From: Fontisubflavum oceani
Lineage (GTDB): Bacteria > Pseudomonadota > Alphaproteobacteria > Rhodobacterales > Rhodobacteraceae
Assembly (NCBI RefSeq): GCF_030407165.1
Contig: NZ_CP129111.1
Coordinates: 2,976,001 to 3,040,000 of the forward strand
DNA: 64,000 nucleotides
Direction of reading: 5' to 3'
Part shown: positions 45,961-55,749 of the stretch, one piece after another
Numbering within the stretch: the stretch's first letter is position 1
How the letters are laid out: each line of letters begins with the position of its first letter
The notes under the pieces: generated by a model
Databases searched by the model: none
The model's input: the letters and a program-made list of their open reading frames with translations, nothing else
Told to the model about the DNA's origin: nothing
Position numbers and translations under genes: made by a program

Positions 45961-47298
45961 ATGAGTCTCAAGAATGTTCTGTCTGCCGGTGTTGACCGCC
46001 GGTCCGTCCTGGCCGGGATGGCCGCATCCGGGGCCGCAGCCGCGATTCCCCGTCGGCTTCGAGCGCAAGAGCAAATCACACTGCGCTGGTGGTCGCCGCA
46101 AAGCTCGCCCGAGCAGTTGGCCGCCTATGAAACCCAGATCCGGAACTTCGAAGCGCAGCATGAAAATGTCCGCGTCGTCTTCGAACGCACCTCCGATGAA
46201 GGCTATGCCCCGCAGCTGGCCGCGGCCTTTGCCAGCGGCGAGGTGCCGAATGTCGTCACCCACCTGCCCTCTTTTGCGGTCTCGAATTACTGGCGCAACG
46301 GGCTCTTGGAGCCCTTCAATGACGTGATCGAGATGATCGGGCCTGAGAAGTTCTATGATGGCGCCAATCAGATTTATGAAGTCGATCCAGGCCAATATGC
46401 AGGCACGGGCATTGGCAACTCGGCCGCCAATATGATGTGGCTCCGCACCGACCTGATGGAACAGGCCGGTATCGAGGCCGCCCCGCGCACCTGGGACGAG
46501 ATGCTGGCGGCGGTCGCTGCGATGCAAGGCGGCGGCATCTTTGGCGCGCCCCTGCCCTATGGCCGGAATTCGATGACCTCGCTGATCTTCATCGGCGTCA
46601 TCCATCAGGCCGGCGGCCAAGTCTTCAGCCCCGATCTGCAAGTGGCCATCGACAGTGACGAGACTCGCGACGCGCTGGAATTCTATCGCGCGATGCGTGA
46701 ATTCTGCCCCCCGGGTGCCACCAACTATAGCTGGGGCGACAGCCTCACGGCCTTTGTCTCTGGAGCCTGTGCCACCGGTATCTATACCGGCCGCGTGCTG
46801 ATCAATGTGGCGACGCAGAACCCCGGGATCGCCGATCATGTGACCTGCGAGCTCTATCCGACCAAATCGGCGGATATCGCACCCTGGACGTTTAACGACT
46901 TCCCGTCGGTCTTCATCCCGCGCGCTGCCGACAACATGGAAGCGACGAAACAGTTCGCAGCCTTCCTGTTCGACCCCGAAGGCTACATTCAGCAGCTTCA
47001 CGCCGCACCGGGCCACGTTCTGCCGGTGCTCAGCACGATCGCGGATGACCCGGCCTATCAAGCCAACCCGATCATCGAGCGCTACTCCGACGAGGTTAAT
47101 AAAATGGCCAGCGCAGCGGCCGGCGGGTTCAATCTCGGCTGGGAAAGCACGGCACATCAACCCAATGCGAAGGCCGGTGAGATCATCAATTCCAACGTGA
47201 TCTCGGAAATGGTTCAGCGCATCGTGTTGAATGACGAGAATGCAGATCAGGTTTTGGGCGAGACAACCGCCCGGATCGAAGAGATCATGACAACCTGA
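45961..47298 (+). CDS. Extracellular solute-binding protein, family 1 (sugar-type ABC transporter)
   Basis: 445 residues. The N-terminus carries a twin-arginine-like signal (VDRRSVLAGMAASGAAAAIP), followed by the family 1 fold beginning ITLRWWSPQSSPEQLAAYET and later VVTHLPSFAVSNYWRNGLLE. It is the periplasmic receptor for the MalF/MalG-like permeases and UgpC-like ATPase downstream. The ligand could be a sugar, polyol or other polar compound. The start at 45961 lies just after site E. A strong hairpin separates it from the permease genes, so it may be expressed at a higher level. Confidence 0.88.
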   Translation: MSLKNVLSAGVDRRSVLAGMAASGAAAAIPRRLRAQEQITLRWWSPQSSPEQLAAYETQIRNFEAQHENVRVVFERTSDEGYAPQLAAAFASGEVPNVVTHLPSFAVSNYWRNGLLEPFNDVIEMIGPEKFYDGANQIYEVDPGQYAGTGIGNSAANMMWLRTDLMEQAGIEAAPRTWDEMLAAVAAMQGGGIFGAPLPYGRNSMTSLIFIGVIHQAGGQVFSPDLQVAIDSDETRDALEFYRAMREFCPPGATNYSWGDSLTAFVSGACATGIYTGRVLINVATQNPGIADHVTCELYPTKSADIAPWTFNDFPSVFIPRAADNMEATKQFAAFLFDPEGYIQQLHAAPGHVLPVLSTIADDPAYQANPIIERYSDEVNKMASAAAGGFNLGWESTAHQPNAKAGEIINSNVISEMVQRIVLNDENADQVLGETTARIEEIMTT

Positions 47299-47308
47299 AT
47301 CTGCACCC

Positions 47309-47354
47309 TCGGGCGGCGCGCCCACTCCCGTCCTCTCCCTGTCGCGCCGCCCGA
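47309..47354 (+). promoter_or_regulatory. Intercistronic 12-bp hairpin between binding-protein and permease genes
   Basis: TCGGGCGGCGCG at 47309-47320 and its exact reverse complement at 47343-47354, with a 22-nt loop. No T-run follows, and the operon continues 18 bp later. Such hairpins stabilise the upstream mRNA or partly terminate, giving more binding protein than permease (known in other ABC operons, for example malE-malF). Function here is inferred. Confidence 0.72.
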
Positions 47355-47372
47355 CATTAACTGAAAGTGCCC

Positions 47373-48272
47373 ATGTCCAGCACCGTCCTTGCCGCCCCTT
47401 TGCTCGAGCGCCGTTATGCCCGGCTTGGGGCTCTCCTTATCGCGCCGACCATCGTCGTGTTCAGCTTGGTGATCGTCTATCCGCTTCTGGCGGCGATCTA
47501 TCTCAGCGTCTTTTCGATCTACACGCCGACCTTGGAAGGCGAGTTCGTCGGGGTCGACAATTACATTCAGCTGTTTACCGAACCTGCTTTCTGGCAATCG
47601 CTCTGGACAACCCTGATCTGGACGGTTGGCACACTGAGCCTGCAAATCGTTTTCGGCGTCGGGCTGGCGCTGCTTCTGCATCAAAACCTGTGGTTCCGGT
47701 CGCTGGCCCGCAGCTTGGTTTTGTTTCCCTATTTCGTCTCCACCGTCGTCGCGGTTCTGGTGTGGCGCTGGCTGTTCAATGACCTCTATGGCGCGGTCAA
47801 TCACGGGCTGATGCAGCTTGGGATAACGGATATGCCCGTCGATTGGTTGGGGTCGATGCCCAACGCGATGATCGGTGTGATCCTGGTCGGTGCGTGGAAG
47901 TATTTCCCCTTTGTGGTGATTGCCGTCCTAGCTCGGCTGCAAACCATCCCCGATCACCTCTATGAGGCCGCGAAGATTGACGGCGCGGGTCCAATCTCGC
48001 GCTTCTGGGATGTGACCTTGCCGCAGCTTCGTTCGGTTCTCGTCGTCATCATCCTTTTGCGCGCGATCTGGGACTTCAAAGAGTTCGACCTGATCTTCCT
48101 GCTCACAGGCGGCGGGCCTGTTACCTCGACCCAAACCTTGCCGCTTCTGGTCTATCAAGAGGCTTTCGCGCTCAACAATATGGGTCAGGCGGCCGCCTAT
48201 TCGGTGGGGATGATGTTGGTCATGCTGGTCTTCATGTTGATCTATATCCGCCGCACCGGACGGGAGAGCTAG
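47373..48272 (+). CDS. ABC sugar transporter permease (MalF-type)
   Basis: 299 residues, about six helices (PTIVVFSLVIVYPLLAAIYL first). The EAA loop is DHLYEAAKIDGAGPISRFWD, typical of MalF-type permeases. The start at 47373 (ATG) is preferred to a GTG at 47367. It directly precedes the MalG-type permease gene (3 bp apart). Confidence 0.9.
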   Translation: MSSTVLAAPLLERRYARLGALLIAPTIVVFSLVIVYPLLAAIYLSVFSIYTPTLEGEFVGVDNYIQLFTEPAFWQSLWTTLIWTVGTLSLQIVFGVGLALLLHQNLWFRSLARSLVLFPYFVSTVVAVLVWRWLFNDLYGAVNHGLMQLGITDMPVDWLGSMPNAMIGVILVGAWKYFPFVVIAVLARLQTIPDHLYEAAKIDGAGPISRFWDVTLPQLRSVLVVIILLRAIWDFKEFDLIFLLTGGGPVTSTQTLPLLVYQEAFALNNMGQAAAYSVGMMLVMLVFMLIYIRRTGRES

Positions 48273-48275
48273 GCC

Positions 48276-49103
48276 ATGCCATTCCTACGCAAACTCGCCT
48301 TTAACCTGTTCACCTGGTCGCTCGTCCTCCTGATCGCTTTCCCGCTGTTCTGGATGATCGTGACCTCGCTGAAACCACAGACCGAGCTGTTTCGTATCCC
48401 GCCAACCTGGCTGCCCGAGACGGTCACGTTCGAGCATTACGCGCGCCTGCTTTTCGACACGCCCTTCCTGCTCTATTTCCGCAACTCGGTCGTCTTGGCG
48501 ACGACCACGACGATCTTTGTCGTGCTTCTCGGCACCGTGGGTGCCTATAGCCTGGTGCGGTTCAAGTATCGGGGGCGGGATACGCTGGCGATGTTGGTGC
48601 TGTTCACCTATCTCTTGCCGTCGGTCGTGCTGATCATTCCACTCTATCTGATGATGGTGGAGCTTGGGCTGTCGAACACGCTGACCAGCCTTGTGTTGGC
48701 CCATACCACCTTCGCCCTGCCCTATGCGCTGTGGCTGCTCCGATCCTTCATGGAAGGGGTCCCGGAAGATTTGGAGTCGGCGGCCCTGGTCGATGGCGCA
48801 ACCCGGCTTGGCGCGTTCAAGGATGTGATCCTGCCGCAATTGCTGCCCGGGATCATCTCAACCGCGCTCTTCACCTTCATTCTGTCTTGGAACGAATATC
48901 TTTACGCGCTGGTCCTGGTGAACTCCGACTCCGCGCGCCCGCTGACAACCGGCGTAATGACGATGCTGATCTCGGCCTTCAATATCGAATGGTCGCTCCT
49001 GATGGCCGCCTCGGTCATGATGAGCCTGCCTTTGATCATCGTCTTCGCCTTCTTGCAAAGCTACCTGACTCGCGGCTTCGGCGCGGGCGGGGTAAAAGGA
49101 TAA
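48276..49103 (+). CDS. ABC sugar transporter permease (MalG-type)
   Basis: 275 residues, about six helices, beginning LAFNLFTWSLVLLIAFPLFW. The EAA loop is EDLESAALVDGATRLGAFKD and the motif SLKPQTELFRIPPTWLPE follows the first helix, both typical of MalG-type permeases. It is followed 4 bp later by the ATPase gene. Confidence 0.9.
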   Translation: MPFLRKLAFNLFTWSLVLLIAFPLFWMIVTSLKPQTELFRIPPTWLPETVTFEHYARLLFDTPFLLYFRNSVVLATTTTIFVVLLGTVGAYSLVRFKYRGRDTLAMLVLFTYLLPSVVLIIPLYLMMVELGLSNTLTSLVLAHTTFALPYALWLLRSFMEGVPEDLESAALVDGATRLGAFKDVILPQLLPGIISTALFTFILSWNEYLYALVLVNSDSARPLTTGVMTMLISAFNIEWSLLMAASVMMSLPLIIVFAFLQSYLTRGFGAGGVKG

Positions 49104-49107
49104 ACAC

Positions 49108-50232
49108 GTGGCTGAGGTAGAGTTAAAAGACGTCCGCAAGGAATTTGGCGCGTTTGTCGCGCTGGAACGGCTGAATATTTCAATCAATGCTGGCGAATTC
49201 GTCGCGCTTCTTGGCCCCTCGGGCTGCGGCAAATCCACAACCCTGCGGATGCTGGCCGGTCTGGAGTTTCCGACCTCGGGCGAGATTTCGATTGGCGGGC
49301 GGGTGGTCAACGATGTGGCCCCAGGCAAGCGCGACATCGCGATGGTGTTCCAATCCTACGCGCTTTATCCGCATATGACGGTGGGTGAGAATATCGCCTA
49401 TCCGTTGAAGAAACGCGGCGTGCCCAAGGCGGATCGTGCCGCGGCCGTGGCCAAAGCCGCCGCCCTGTTGCAGCTTGACCCGCTGCTCGACCGCAAACCC
49501 AAGCAACTGTCTGGCGGGCAACAACAGCGCGTCGCTTTGGGGCGGGCCCTGGTCCGTGAACCCAAAGTCTTCCTACTGGATGAACCGCTTTCCAATCTCG
49601 ACGCGAAACTCCGCAGTTACATGCGCGCGGAGTTGATCGAGCTGCACCGCCGGATCGGCAAAACCATGGTCTATGTGACCCATGATCAGCTTGAAGCAAT
49701 GACCATGGCGGACCGGATCGCGGTGATGCATGACGGCCTTTTGCAGCAATTCGATACACCGGATGCGGTCTATAACCGCCCGGCCAACCGCTTTGTGGCC
49801 GGGTTCATCGGCACCCCGTCGATGAACCAATTGGAGGGCGAGATCGCCGGCGATCGGTTTATGATCGCGGGGCAATCCGTGCCAATCAACCGCCGCCTGT
49901 TCAAAGCGGATATGGGCGATGGTCCTGTCGCGCTTGGCATCCGCCCGGAGAATATCACGCTTTCTGGCTGTAACGTCGACGCCTCGATCCGGCTGATCGA
50001 AAACACAGGCCATGAGCAGATCGTGACCCTCGAAATCCCAGGCGGCCATCGCCTCTTGGCGCGTGCGCCCGCTGGTCAACCGCACTCTATTGGCGAAGCG
50101 CTGAAGATCGGCTTCGCACCGGAGGCCATCCATCTGTTTGAAATCGATGGGCGCGGCACACGGCTTAATCTCGACGACCCGACCACTGTAGTTCCCCTCA
50201 CTCCATCAAAGGTTGCTGGCGATGACCGCTGA
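49108..50232 (+). CDS. ABC transporter ATP-binding protein (UgpC/MalK-type)
   Basis: 374 residues. Walker A LGPSGCGKSTTLRMLAGLEF, Q-loop MVFQSYALYPHMTVGEN, signature KQLSGGQQQRVALGRALV, Walker B VFLLDEPLSNLDAKLR and switch His VYVTHDQLEAMTMADR are intact. A C-terminal TOBE domain (about 285-355, VALGIRPENITLSGCNV) is present as in MalK and UgpC. The GTG start is at 49108. The aminotransferase gene begins inside its last codons (11-nt overlap). Confidence 0.93.
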   Translation: MAEVELKDVRKEFGAFVALERLNISINAGEFVALLGPSGCGKSTTLRMLAGLEFPTSGEISIGGRVVNDVAPGKRDIAMVFQSYALYPHMTVGENIAYPLKKRGVPKADRAAAVAKAAALLQLDPLLDRKPKQLSGGQQQRVALGRALVREPKVFLLDEPLSNLDAKLRSYMRAELIELHRRIGKTMVYVTHDQLEAMTMADRIAVMHDGLLQQFDTPDAVYNRPANRFVAGFIGTPSMNQLEGEIAGDRFMIAGQSVPINRRLFKADMGDGPVALGIRPENITLSGCNVDASIRLIENTGHEQIVTLEIPGGHRLLARAPAGQPHSIGEALKIGFAPEAIHLFEIDGRGTRLNLDDPTTVVPLTPSKVAGDDR

Positions 50233-51628
50233 CACTCTCGACACCCGCGAGCTTGACCGCCGCTATATGTTTCATCCGTTCAGCGCGCTGAACGCCCATT
50301 CTCAATCTGGCGCGGCGATGATGGCACGTTCCGCCGAAGGTGTGTGGATCACCGATGATCAGGGCAAACGCTATCTGGATGCGATGGCCGGGCTTTGGTG
50401 TGTGAATGTCGGCTATGGCCGGGACGAGATTGCCGATGCGCTGGCAGATCAGACGCGCAAACTCTCCTATTTCCATGGGTTTTCTTCCATGGCCACGGAG
50501 CCCGCCGCTATTTTGGCGGAACAGGTCATCGCAAAAGCCCCCGAAGGCATGTCGAAGGTCTTCTTCGGCGCCTCAGGCTCGGATGCGAATGACACGCAGG
50601 TCAAACTGGTTTGGTATTACAACAATGCGCTTGGGCGCCCCGAGAAGAAGAAAATCATCTCTCGCGATCGGGGATATCACGGGGTGACGGTTATGTCGGC
50701 GGGCCTGACCGGCCTGCCGGGGCTGCATGCCGGGTTCGATCTGCCCTTGCCGATGATCCGCCATGTCAGCGCACCGCATAACCTGTGGGTACGGCAGCCA
50801 GGAGAAAGCGACGACGCGTTCGGCGACCGTCTCGCGCAAGAGTTGGAAGATATGATCTTGGGCGAGGGTCCCGAAACCGTCGCGGCCTTTATCGCAGAAC
50901 CCGTGATGGGCGCGGGCGGTGTGATCGTTCCGCCGGAGGGGTACTTCCCCAAAATCCAAGCCGTGCTCGACCGCTACGACGTCTTGATGATCGCCGATGA
51001 GGTGATCTGTGGCTTTGGCCGTTTGGGCACCTGGTTTGGCTCCGATAAGCTTGGCATTCGCCCCGATCTGATGACCGTCGCCAAGGGCATCACCTCGGGC
51101 TATGCGCCACTCTCAGCCTGTATCGTCAGCGAGAAGGTCTGGCAGGTGATCGCCAATGAAGGCGCCGCGAAATTCGGCCCCTTCGGCCATGGCTACACCT
51201 ATACCGCGCATCCGGTGATGGCCGCTGCGGGGCTGGCCAATCTGGCACTCATGGAGCGTGAAGACCTCGTGGCCCGCGCCGATGCCATGGGCACCGTCTT
51301 GCAACGCGCGCTTGCCGACACTTTCGGGGATATGCCAATCGCGGCCGAGATCCGGGGCCTCGGCTTGGTTGGTGCGGTCGAGTTCGCCAACCCAACTCAA
51401 GATGGCTGGACCCGGTTCGATCCGTCCCAAACCGTCGCCCCCCGGATTGCAAGAGCCGCGTTGGAGGCGGGTTTGATCGTCCGCGCGCTGCCCAATAGCG
51501 ACGCGATCTCCTTCTCGCCGCCCTTCATTATTGACGAGGAACAGATCGGGTTTGCCGTCACGACGCTCCGTCAGGCGGCCGATCAGGTCTTGGAGGCGCT
51601 GCGAAGCGACAAAGCTGTAAGTGTTTGA
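50222..51628 (+). CDS. Class III (omega) aminotransferase
   Basis: 468 residues, PLP fold type I. Motifs: LDAMAGLWCVNVGYG near the N-terminus, KVFFGASGSDANDTQVKLVW (phosphate-binding), EPVMGAGGVIVPPEGYFPKI, LIADEVICGFGRLG and the Schiff-base Lys in MTVAKGITSGYAPLSACIVS (about residue 287). Class III enzymes transfer omega-amino groups (beta-alanine, GABA, taurine, polyamines) to pyruvate or 2-oxoglutarate. The start at 50222 overlaps the ATPase stop. Co-expression with the sugar-type ABC system suggests the imported compound, or its product, carries a primary amine. Confidence 0.9.
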   Translation: MTADTLDTRELDRRYMFHPFSALNAHSQSGAAMMARSAEGVWITDDQGKRYLDAMAGLWCVNVGYGRDEIADALADQTRKLSYFHGFSSMATEPAAILAEQVIAKAPEGMSKVFFGASGSDANDTQVKLVWYYNNALGRPEKKKIISRDRGYHGVTVMSAGLTGLPGLHAGFDLPLPMIRHVSAPHNLWVRQPGESDDAFGDRLAQELEDMILGEGPETVAAFIAEPVMGAGGVIVPPEGYFPKIQAVLDRYDVLMIADEVICGFGRLGTWFGSDKLGIRPDLMTVAKGITSGYAPLSACIVSEKVWQVIANEGAAKFGPFGHGYTYTAHPVMAAAGLANLALMEREDLVARADAMGTVLQRALADTFGDMPIAAEIRGLGLVGAVEFANPTQDGWTRFDPSQTVAPRIARAALEAGLIVRALPNSDAISFSPPFIIDEEQIGFAVTTLRQAADQVLEALRSDKAVSV

Positions 51629-51646
51629 TAAAGTGAGGATAAGAAG

Positions 51647-52563
51647 TTGGATAGAACCAGCGTAAACTGGACCGGCGCGATGCCGGCCATCACAACGCCA
51701 TTTGCTAGAGACGGCAGCATTGATCATGCCGACCTGGCGGCCAATATCAGCCGGATGATGGCCGCTGGCTCGACCGGCGTCATCGCGGCGGGTTGCACCG
51801 GCGAGTTTTGGAGTCTGACAGACCGTGAACGCAGCGCCGTCTACCGCACCGCGAAACAGGCGGTTGGCGATGCTGGGACGACCATTGTCGGGGCCGCCGC
51901 GATCACACCTCAGGCGGTGATCGAAGCGCTGCACGATGCCAAAGAGGCCGGTTGCGATGGGGCGCTGGTTCTGCCGCCCTACTTCGCCCACCTGACTGAG
52001 GCCGAGATCATCGATCATTATGAAACCGTCGCGGCGGCGGCCCGTTGCCGATCATGCTCTACAATATTCCGGGCAATGCCGGGAACGCGCTGACGCCTGA
52101 TATCGTCGACCGGCTGGCCGATCTGGACCCAGTTGTGGCTGTCAAGGAAAGCTCCGGCGACTGGCTGAATTTCCACCAGACCTTGGCCTTGGCCCGGGAT
52201 CGGATTCTGGTCTTCTGCGGCCCCTCCTCCACGATTGGCGTGCCGTCAATCTTGGCGGGCTGCGATGGGTTGATCGATTGTTTTCCAAATGTTTGGGAAC
52301 GTTGCCTTGATCTGTGGTCCTTGACCAAAGCCGGTCGTCTGGATGAGGCCTGGGAGATACAGTATCTCGCGCGCGAAATCACCGACCTCTTCGTGAGCAA
52401 TGGCCGGACACTTTACCCCTCAACAAAAGCCGCGATGGACCATTTGGGCTTTCCCGGCGGTGGCGCGCCCCGTGCGCCCCTCGCCCCGTTGACCGGGGCC
52501 CCGCTGAAAGAGTTACTGACCGGGTTGGACCAAATTCTCGATATTCAAGACACCGCCGCCTGA
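51647..52563 (+). CDS. Dihydrodipicolinate synthase family protein (frame broken near 52042)
   Basis: Second DapA-like enzyme of the window, about 305 residues when repaired. The N-terminal half has the GxxGE-type GVIAAGCTGEFWSLTDRERS and ALVLPPYFAHLTEAEII; after one missing base near 52042 (a C in CCC restores AAPLPIMLYN) the second half has PIMLYNIPGNAG and the Schiff-base Lys in VVAVKESSGDWLNFHQTLA. The start is TTG at 51647 with GAGGATAAGAAG before it. It lies 18 bp after the aminotransferase gene, in the same operon. It is probably a keto-acid aldolase/dehydratase; the substrate is unknown. Confidence 0.86.
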
Positions 52564-52626
52564 GTCAAACCGGGCCCCGCCCGGCATTTTGGACCTGCAA
52601 GGCCGCACCACAGAAAGGACACACCC

Positions 52627-53409
52627 ATGGATTTGGGACTAACCGGACGCACCGCCATTGTCAGCGCCGCGAGCAAAGGCCTCGGCAAAGCCTGCGCCTT
52701 CTCTCTCGCGCGGGAGGGGGTGAATTTGGTTCTCAACGCGCGCTCCGCCGAGGCGCTTGAGGCCACCGCCGAAGAAATCCGCGCCGAGACCGGCGTCTCG
52801 GTGACCGCCGTCGCCGCCGACTATAACACCGACGAGGGCCGCGCCGCCGTTCTGGAGGCCGCGCCGGTCGCCGATATTCTGGTCTCGAACCCCGGCGTTC
52901 GGCAAATCCCCGGCGATTTCAATGAATGGGACAAGGCCGAGTGGCTGCATTGGCTGGACGTGCATTTCCTGTCCTCCATTCAGATGATCCAGAGTGTGCT
53001 TCCGGGCATGCGCGCCCGGAAATTCGGTCGGATCGTCAATATCTCGGTCAGCTTCATCAAATTCCCGCAGCAGAACTTCGCGCATTCCCATGCAGCGCGT
53101 CTGGCGCTTTCGGGCGCGATCGCTTCCATCGTGCGGGATTGCGCCCCGGATAACGTGACGATCAACACGGTCTGCCCCGGTTTTTTTGACACCGATGCGC
53201 TGCACACCAACCTGCACAATCATGCGCGTCGTGGGAACACCACCTATGAGGCGATTGTGGAAAACCGGCTGCAAAGCGTGCCTGCCGGACGGTTCGCCGA
53301 TCCCAAGGAATGCGGCGATCTGGTAACCTTCCTCTGCTCCGATCAGGCCGGGTTTATCCTGGGTCAGAACATCATCAATGATGGCGGCGTCTATCAGGGG
53401 CTGTTCTAA
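52627..53409 (+). CDS. SDR family protein lacking the canonical Tyr/Lys pair
   Basis: 260 residues. The cofactor loop IVSAASKGLGKACAFSLARE is typical, and NVTINTVCPGFFDTDAL and GQNIINDGGVYQGLF follow the FabG-like plan. In place of the YxxxK active site the sequence reads NFAHSHAARLALSGAIASIV, so the Tyr position holds Ser and the Lys position Arg. Members with this substitution exist in the databases, but their reaction is unclear; it may bind a nucleotide without classic dehydrogenase chemistry. It is fifth in the sugar-type ABC/aminotransferase operon. Confidence 0.82.
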   Translation: MDLGLTGRTAIVSAASKGLGKACAFSLAREGVNLVLNARSAEALEATAEEIRAETGVSVTAVAADYNTDEGRAAVLEAAPVADILVSNPGVRQIPGDFNEWDKAEWLHWLDVHFLSSIQMIQSVLPGMRARKFGRIVNISVSFIKFPQQNFAHSHAARLALSGAIASIVRDCAPDNVTINTVCPGFFDTDALHTNLHNHARRGNTTYEAIVENRLQSVPAGRFADPKECGDLVTFLCSDQAGFILGQNIINDGGVYQGLF

Positions 53410-53410
53410 G

Positions 53411-54127
53411 ATGGCCGACCCACGCATCGTCATGGTCTCCGGCGGCACCCGAGGTCTGGGGGCCGCCATTGTCACCCGATGTTTGGAGGCCGGCCACCGA
53501 GTGTCCGTGGGCGCCAGACGGCCCGAAACCCTGGCCGAGGCGTTTCCAGATGCGCCGTCAGACCGGTTGCAAGCCTTCTCCTACGACGCCGAGGCACCAG
53601 AGACGGCCCCCGCATGGGTCGCCGCGACCGAAGCGGCCTTTGGTGCGCCGGACGCCTTGGTGAACAACGCGGGCATTCTGAAGATGGTGGACTTCACCCG
53701 CGGCGGGGAAGACGATCTGGATCAGCTCTGGCAGGTGAATGTCAAAGGCCCGTTTCATCTGATCCGGGCCGCGCTGCCACATCTGAAAGCCTCCGGGCGT
53801 GGGCGTGTGGTCAACATCGCCTCGACAGACGCCAAACGCTATCGCGATGCCACAACGTCACTTGGCTATGTGATGACAAAACAGGCGTTGCTCGCGATGA
53901 CCCATGCCGTGCGCTTTGCCGGGTGGGACGAGGGCCTGCGCGGCACCGCGATCTGCCCCGGCGCGATCGATACCGAGATGATTTCGGGCATTCCCGGCGT
54001 GACGCCCAAACCGGAACGCCTGCAGCCCGAAACGGTGGCGGAGATTGTGGCGATGGTCCTGGCCCTGCCCAACCAAGCCAGTATCCCAGAGATCGTCGCC
54101 AACACGCGGTTGGAAAGCACGATCTAG
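53411..54127 (+). CDS. SDR family oxidoreductase
   Basis: 238 residues: VSGGTRGLGAAIVTRCLEAG cofactor loop, LVNNAGILKMVDFTRGG, catalytic Ser in VVNIASTDAKRY and Tyr/Lys in TSLGYVMTKQALLAMTHAV. It starts 1 nt after the preceding SDR stop. It is the last gene of the operon, followed by a strong terminator. Two adjacent SDRs of unequal active-site integrity suggest a catalytic plus a non-catalytic partner, but this is speculation. Confidence 0.86.
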   Translation: MADPRIVMVSGGTRGLGAAIVTRCLEAGHRVSVGARRPETLAEAFPDAPSDRLQAFSYDAEAPETAPAWVAATEAAFGAPDALVNNAGILKMVDFTRGGEDDLDQLWQVNVKGPFHLIRAALPHLKASGRGRVVNIASTDAKRYRDATTSLGYVMTKQALLAMTHAVRFAGWDEGLRGTAICPGAIDTEMISGIPGVTPKPERLQPETVAEIVAMVLALPNQASIPEIVANTRLESTI

Positions 54128-54151
54128 CCAACCCGTTATCTGAATGACAAA

Positions 54152-54178
54152 GGCGCCCGGTTTGGGGCGCCCTTTTTT
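54152..54178 (+). terminator. Intrinsic terminator at the end of the sugar-type ABC operon
   Basis: GGCGCCC, loop GGTTTG, GGGCGCC, then C and TTTTTT. It lies between the convergent SDR and gcvPB-like genes. Confidence 0.85.
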
Positions 54179-54195
54179 GTTCCGGAATGGGAGGA

Positions 54196-55748
54196 TTACT
54201 CCGCCGCAACAGGCCGATGTTTCCGCAGATAGGCGCGCCAGGTCGTCGCCCATTTCTCCGGGTCCTCCATCCCCTCACCTTTCAGCTGATGGATCGCGCC
54301 TTTATGTGGCGCGGTTTTCACCATCTCGGGGTCTTCATAGGCCTCCTTGATCACCTGGCCCATGACGTCGATCCAATAATCGATATCCTCTTTCGACCAA
54401 AGCTCCCCGGCCTCGGGTGTGAAGGGTTCGGCCACCAGCCAGGGTTCGTGACTGAGCCACAGCGCATCAATCCCGTAATCCGTCATCCGGTTCGAGATAT
54501 CGACCACGGTGCAGCCGGTGTCTTTCGTCATCTGTTCAAGCGAGTGGCGCGTCATCTCCATGCGCCAGACATCGATATGCGGGTTGGAGCGGCTGACACC
54601 CGGCAACTCGCCCAAGCGCTTATCCATGTAGTTATTCGCCAGAACCGAGATATCCGCCGCCTCGCGCAAGCCTTCGGCCCCCATGGCGCGCGCCCAGGCA
54701 TAGGCTTTGACCACTTGCGGCGCATTGCCCCAAAACTCGCGGATCTTGCCAATCGAGTCCGGGCGATCCTCGTCCAGCGCGAACCCTTCCCCGGATTTCA
54801 CCACCAGCGGTGATGGCAGGAACGGCACCAGATGCGCGGCGCAGCCATAGGCCCCAACGGCTGGCCCGCCGCCCCCTTCGGCGCGCCGAAGGTCTTATGA
54901 AGCATGTACATGCATGCATCGAAACCCAATTCGCGGGCGCGGAGCCGGGTCATCACGCCATTGAAATTGGCATGATCATAGAAACAGAGGCCACCCGCCT
55001 CATGCACCAGGCGCACCCATTCCTTAATGTCTGGGTTGTAGATGCCCATATCGTCGGGGTTGTTGACCATCAGCGCCGCCGTGCGCGGGCCGATCACCGA
55101 TTTCAACTGCTCCACCGAGGGGTAGCCGTTTTCCTCAAGCGTCAGCGTGATCACCTCGAACCCGGCGGTGTTGGCCGTCGCGGGGGAACAAGGATGGGTC
55201 TGGATCGTGGTGATGATCTGGTCCCGCTGCTCCAACTCACCCCGGCTGGCATGATAGGCGCGGGTAACGCAGGCATGGGTATAGGCCGCATCGGCCCCGC
55301 CACCCGCCTGGAACACGAACTGATCCATGCCGGAAAGCTCGCAGAGGATCTCGTTGAAATTGCTGTAGATCTCCAAGACCCCTTGCAGAGTGTCGGGATG
55401 CTGCAACGGATGCACTTTGGCCAAATGATCCGCGGCCACAGCCTGTTCGCCAATCCGCGGGTTGTATTTCATCGTGCAGGTGCCGAAGAGCGAGACGCCC
55501 ATCATGCCAAGCGTCATTTGGCTCAGATGCAGGTAATGGCGCAACACATCATGCTCTGTCATCTCCGGCAGAACAGGTGGAGCGGCGCGCAGCGCGCCCT
55601 CGGGCAGGTCCGGCACCGGCCCGGCCTTGGGGAAGACGGCGCCACGGCGGCCCGGATGGCCAAGTTCCATCACCACCGGTTCGGCCCAACGGGCGGCATG
55701 ATAACCTTTGAACCGGGCGTCGGAGCGGTTTGAGATTGGGGCAGTCAT
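54196..55748 (-). CDS. Divergent glycine dehydrogenase subunit 2-like PLP protein (frame broken near 54874)
   Basis: About 517 residues when repaired. It has the fold and order of GcvPB: KYNPRIGEQ-type opening (TMKYNPRIGEQAVAADHLAK), FQAGGGADAAYTHACVTRAY, LMVNNPDDMGIYNPD and the PLP-lysine region MLHKTFGAPKG. In true glycine decarboxylase the last motif continues as HKTFxxPHGGGGPG; here it is HKTFGAPKGGGG after repair. A C missing from the CCCCC run at 54872-54876 breaks the frame; with it restored the second half continues LVPFLPSPLVVKSGEGFALD. It lies 1 nt after the gcvPA-like gene. No GcvH or GcvT gene is in the window. Confidence 0.84.
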
Positions 55749-55749
55749 A

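Noticed and set aside
45886..47325. Long open frame opposite the family 1 solute-binding protein (about 480 codons)
   Set aside because: Antisense to a confident gene; the composition is typical of a GC-rich shadow frame.
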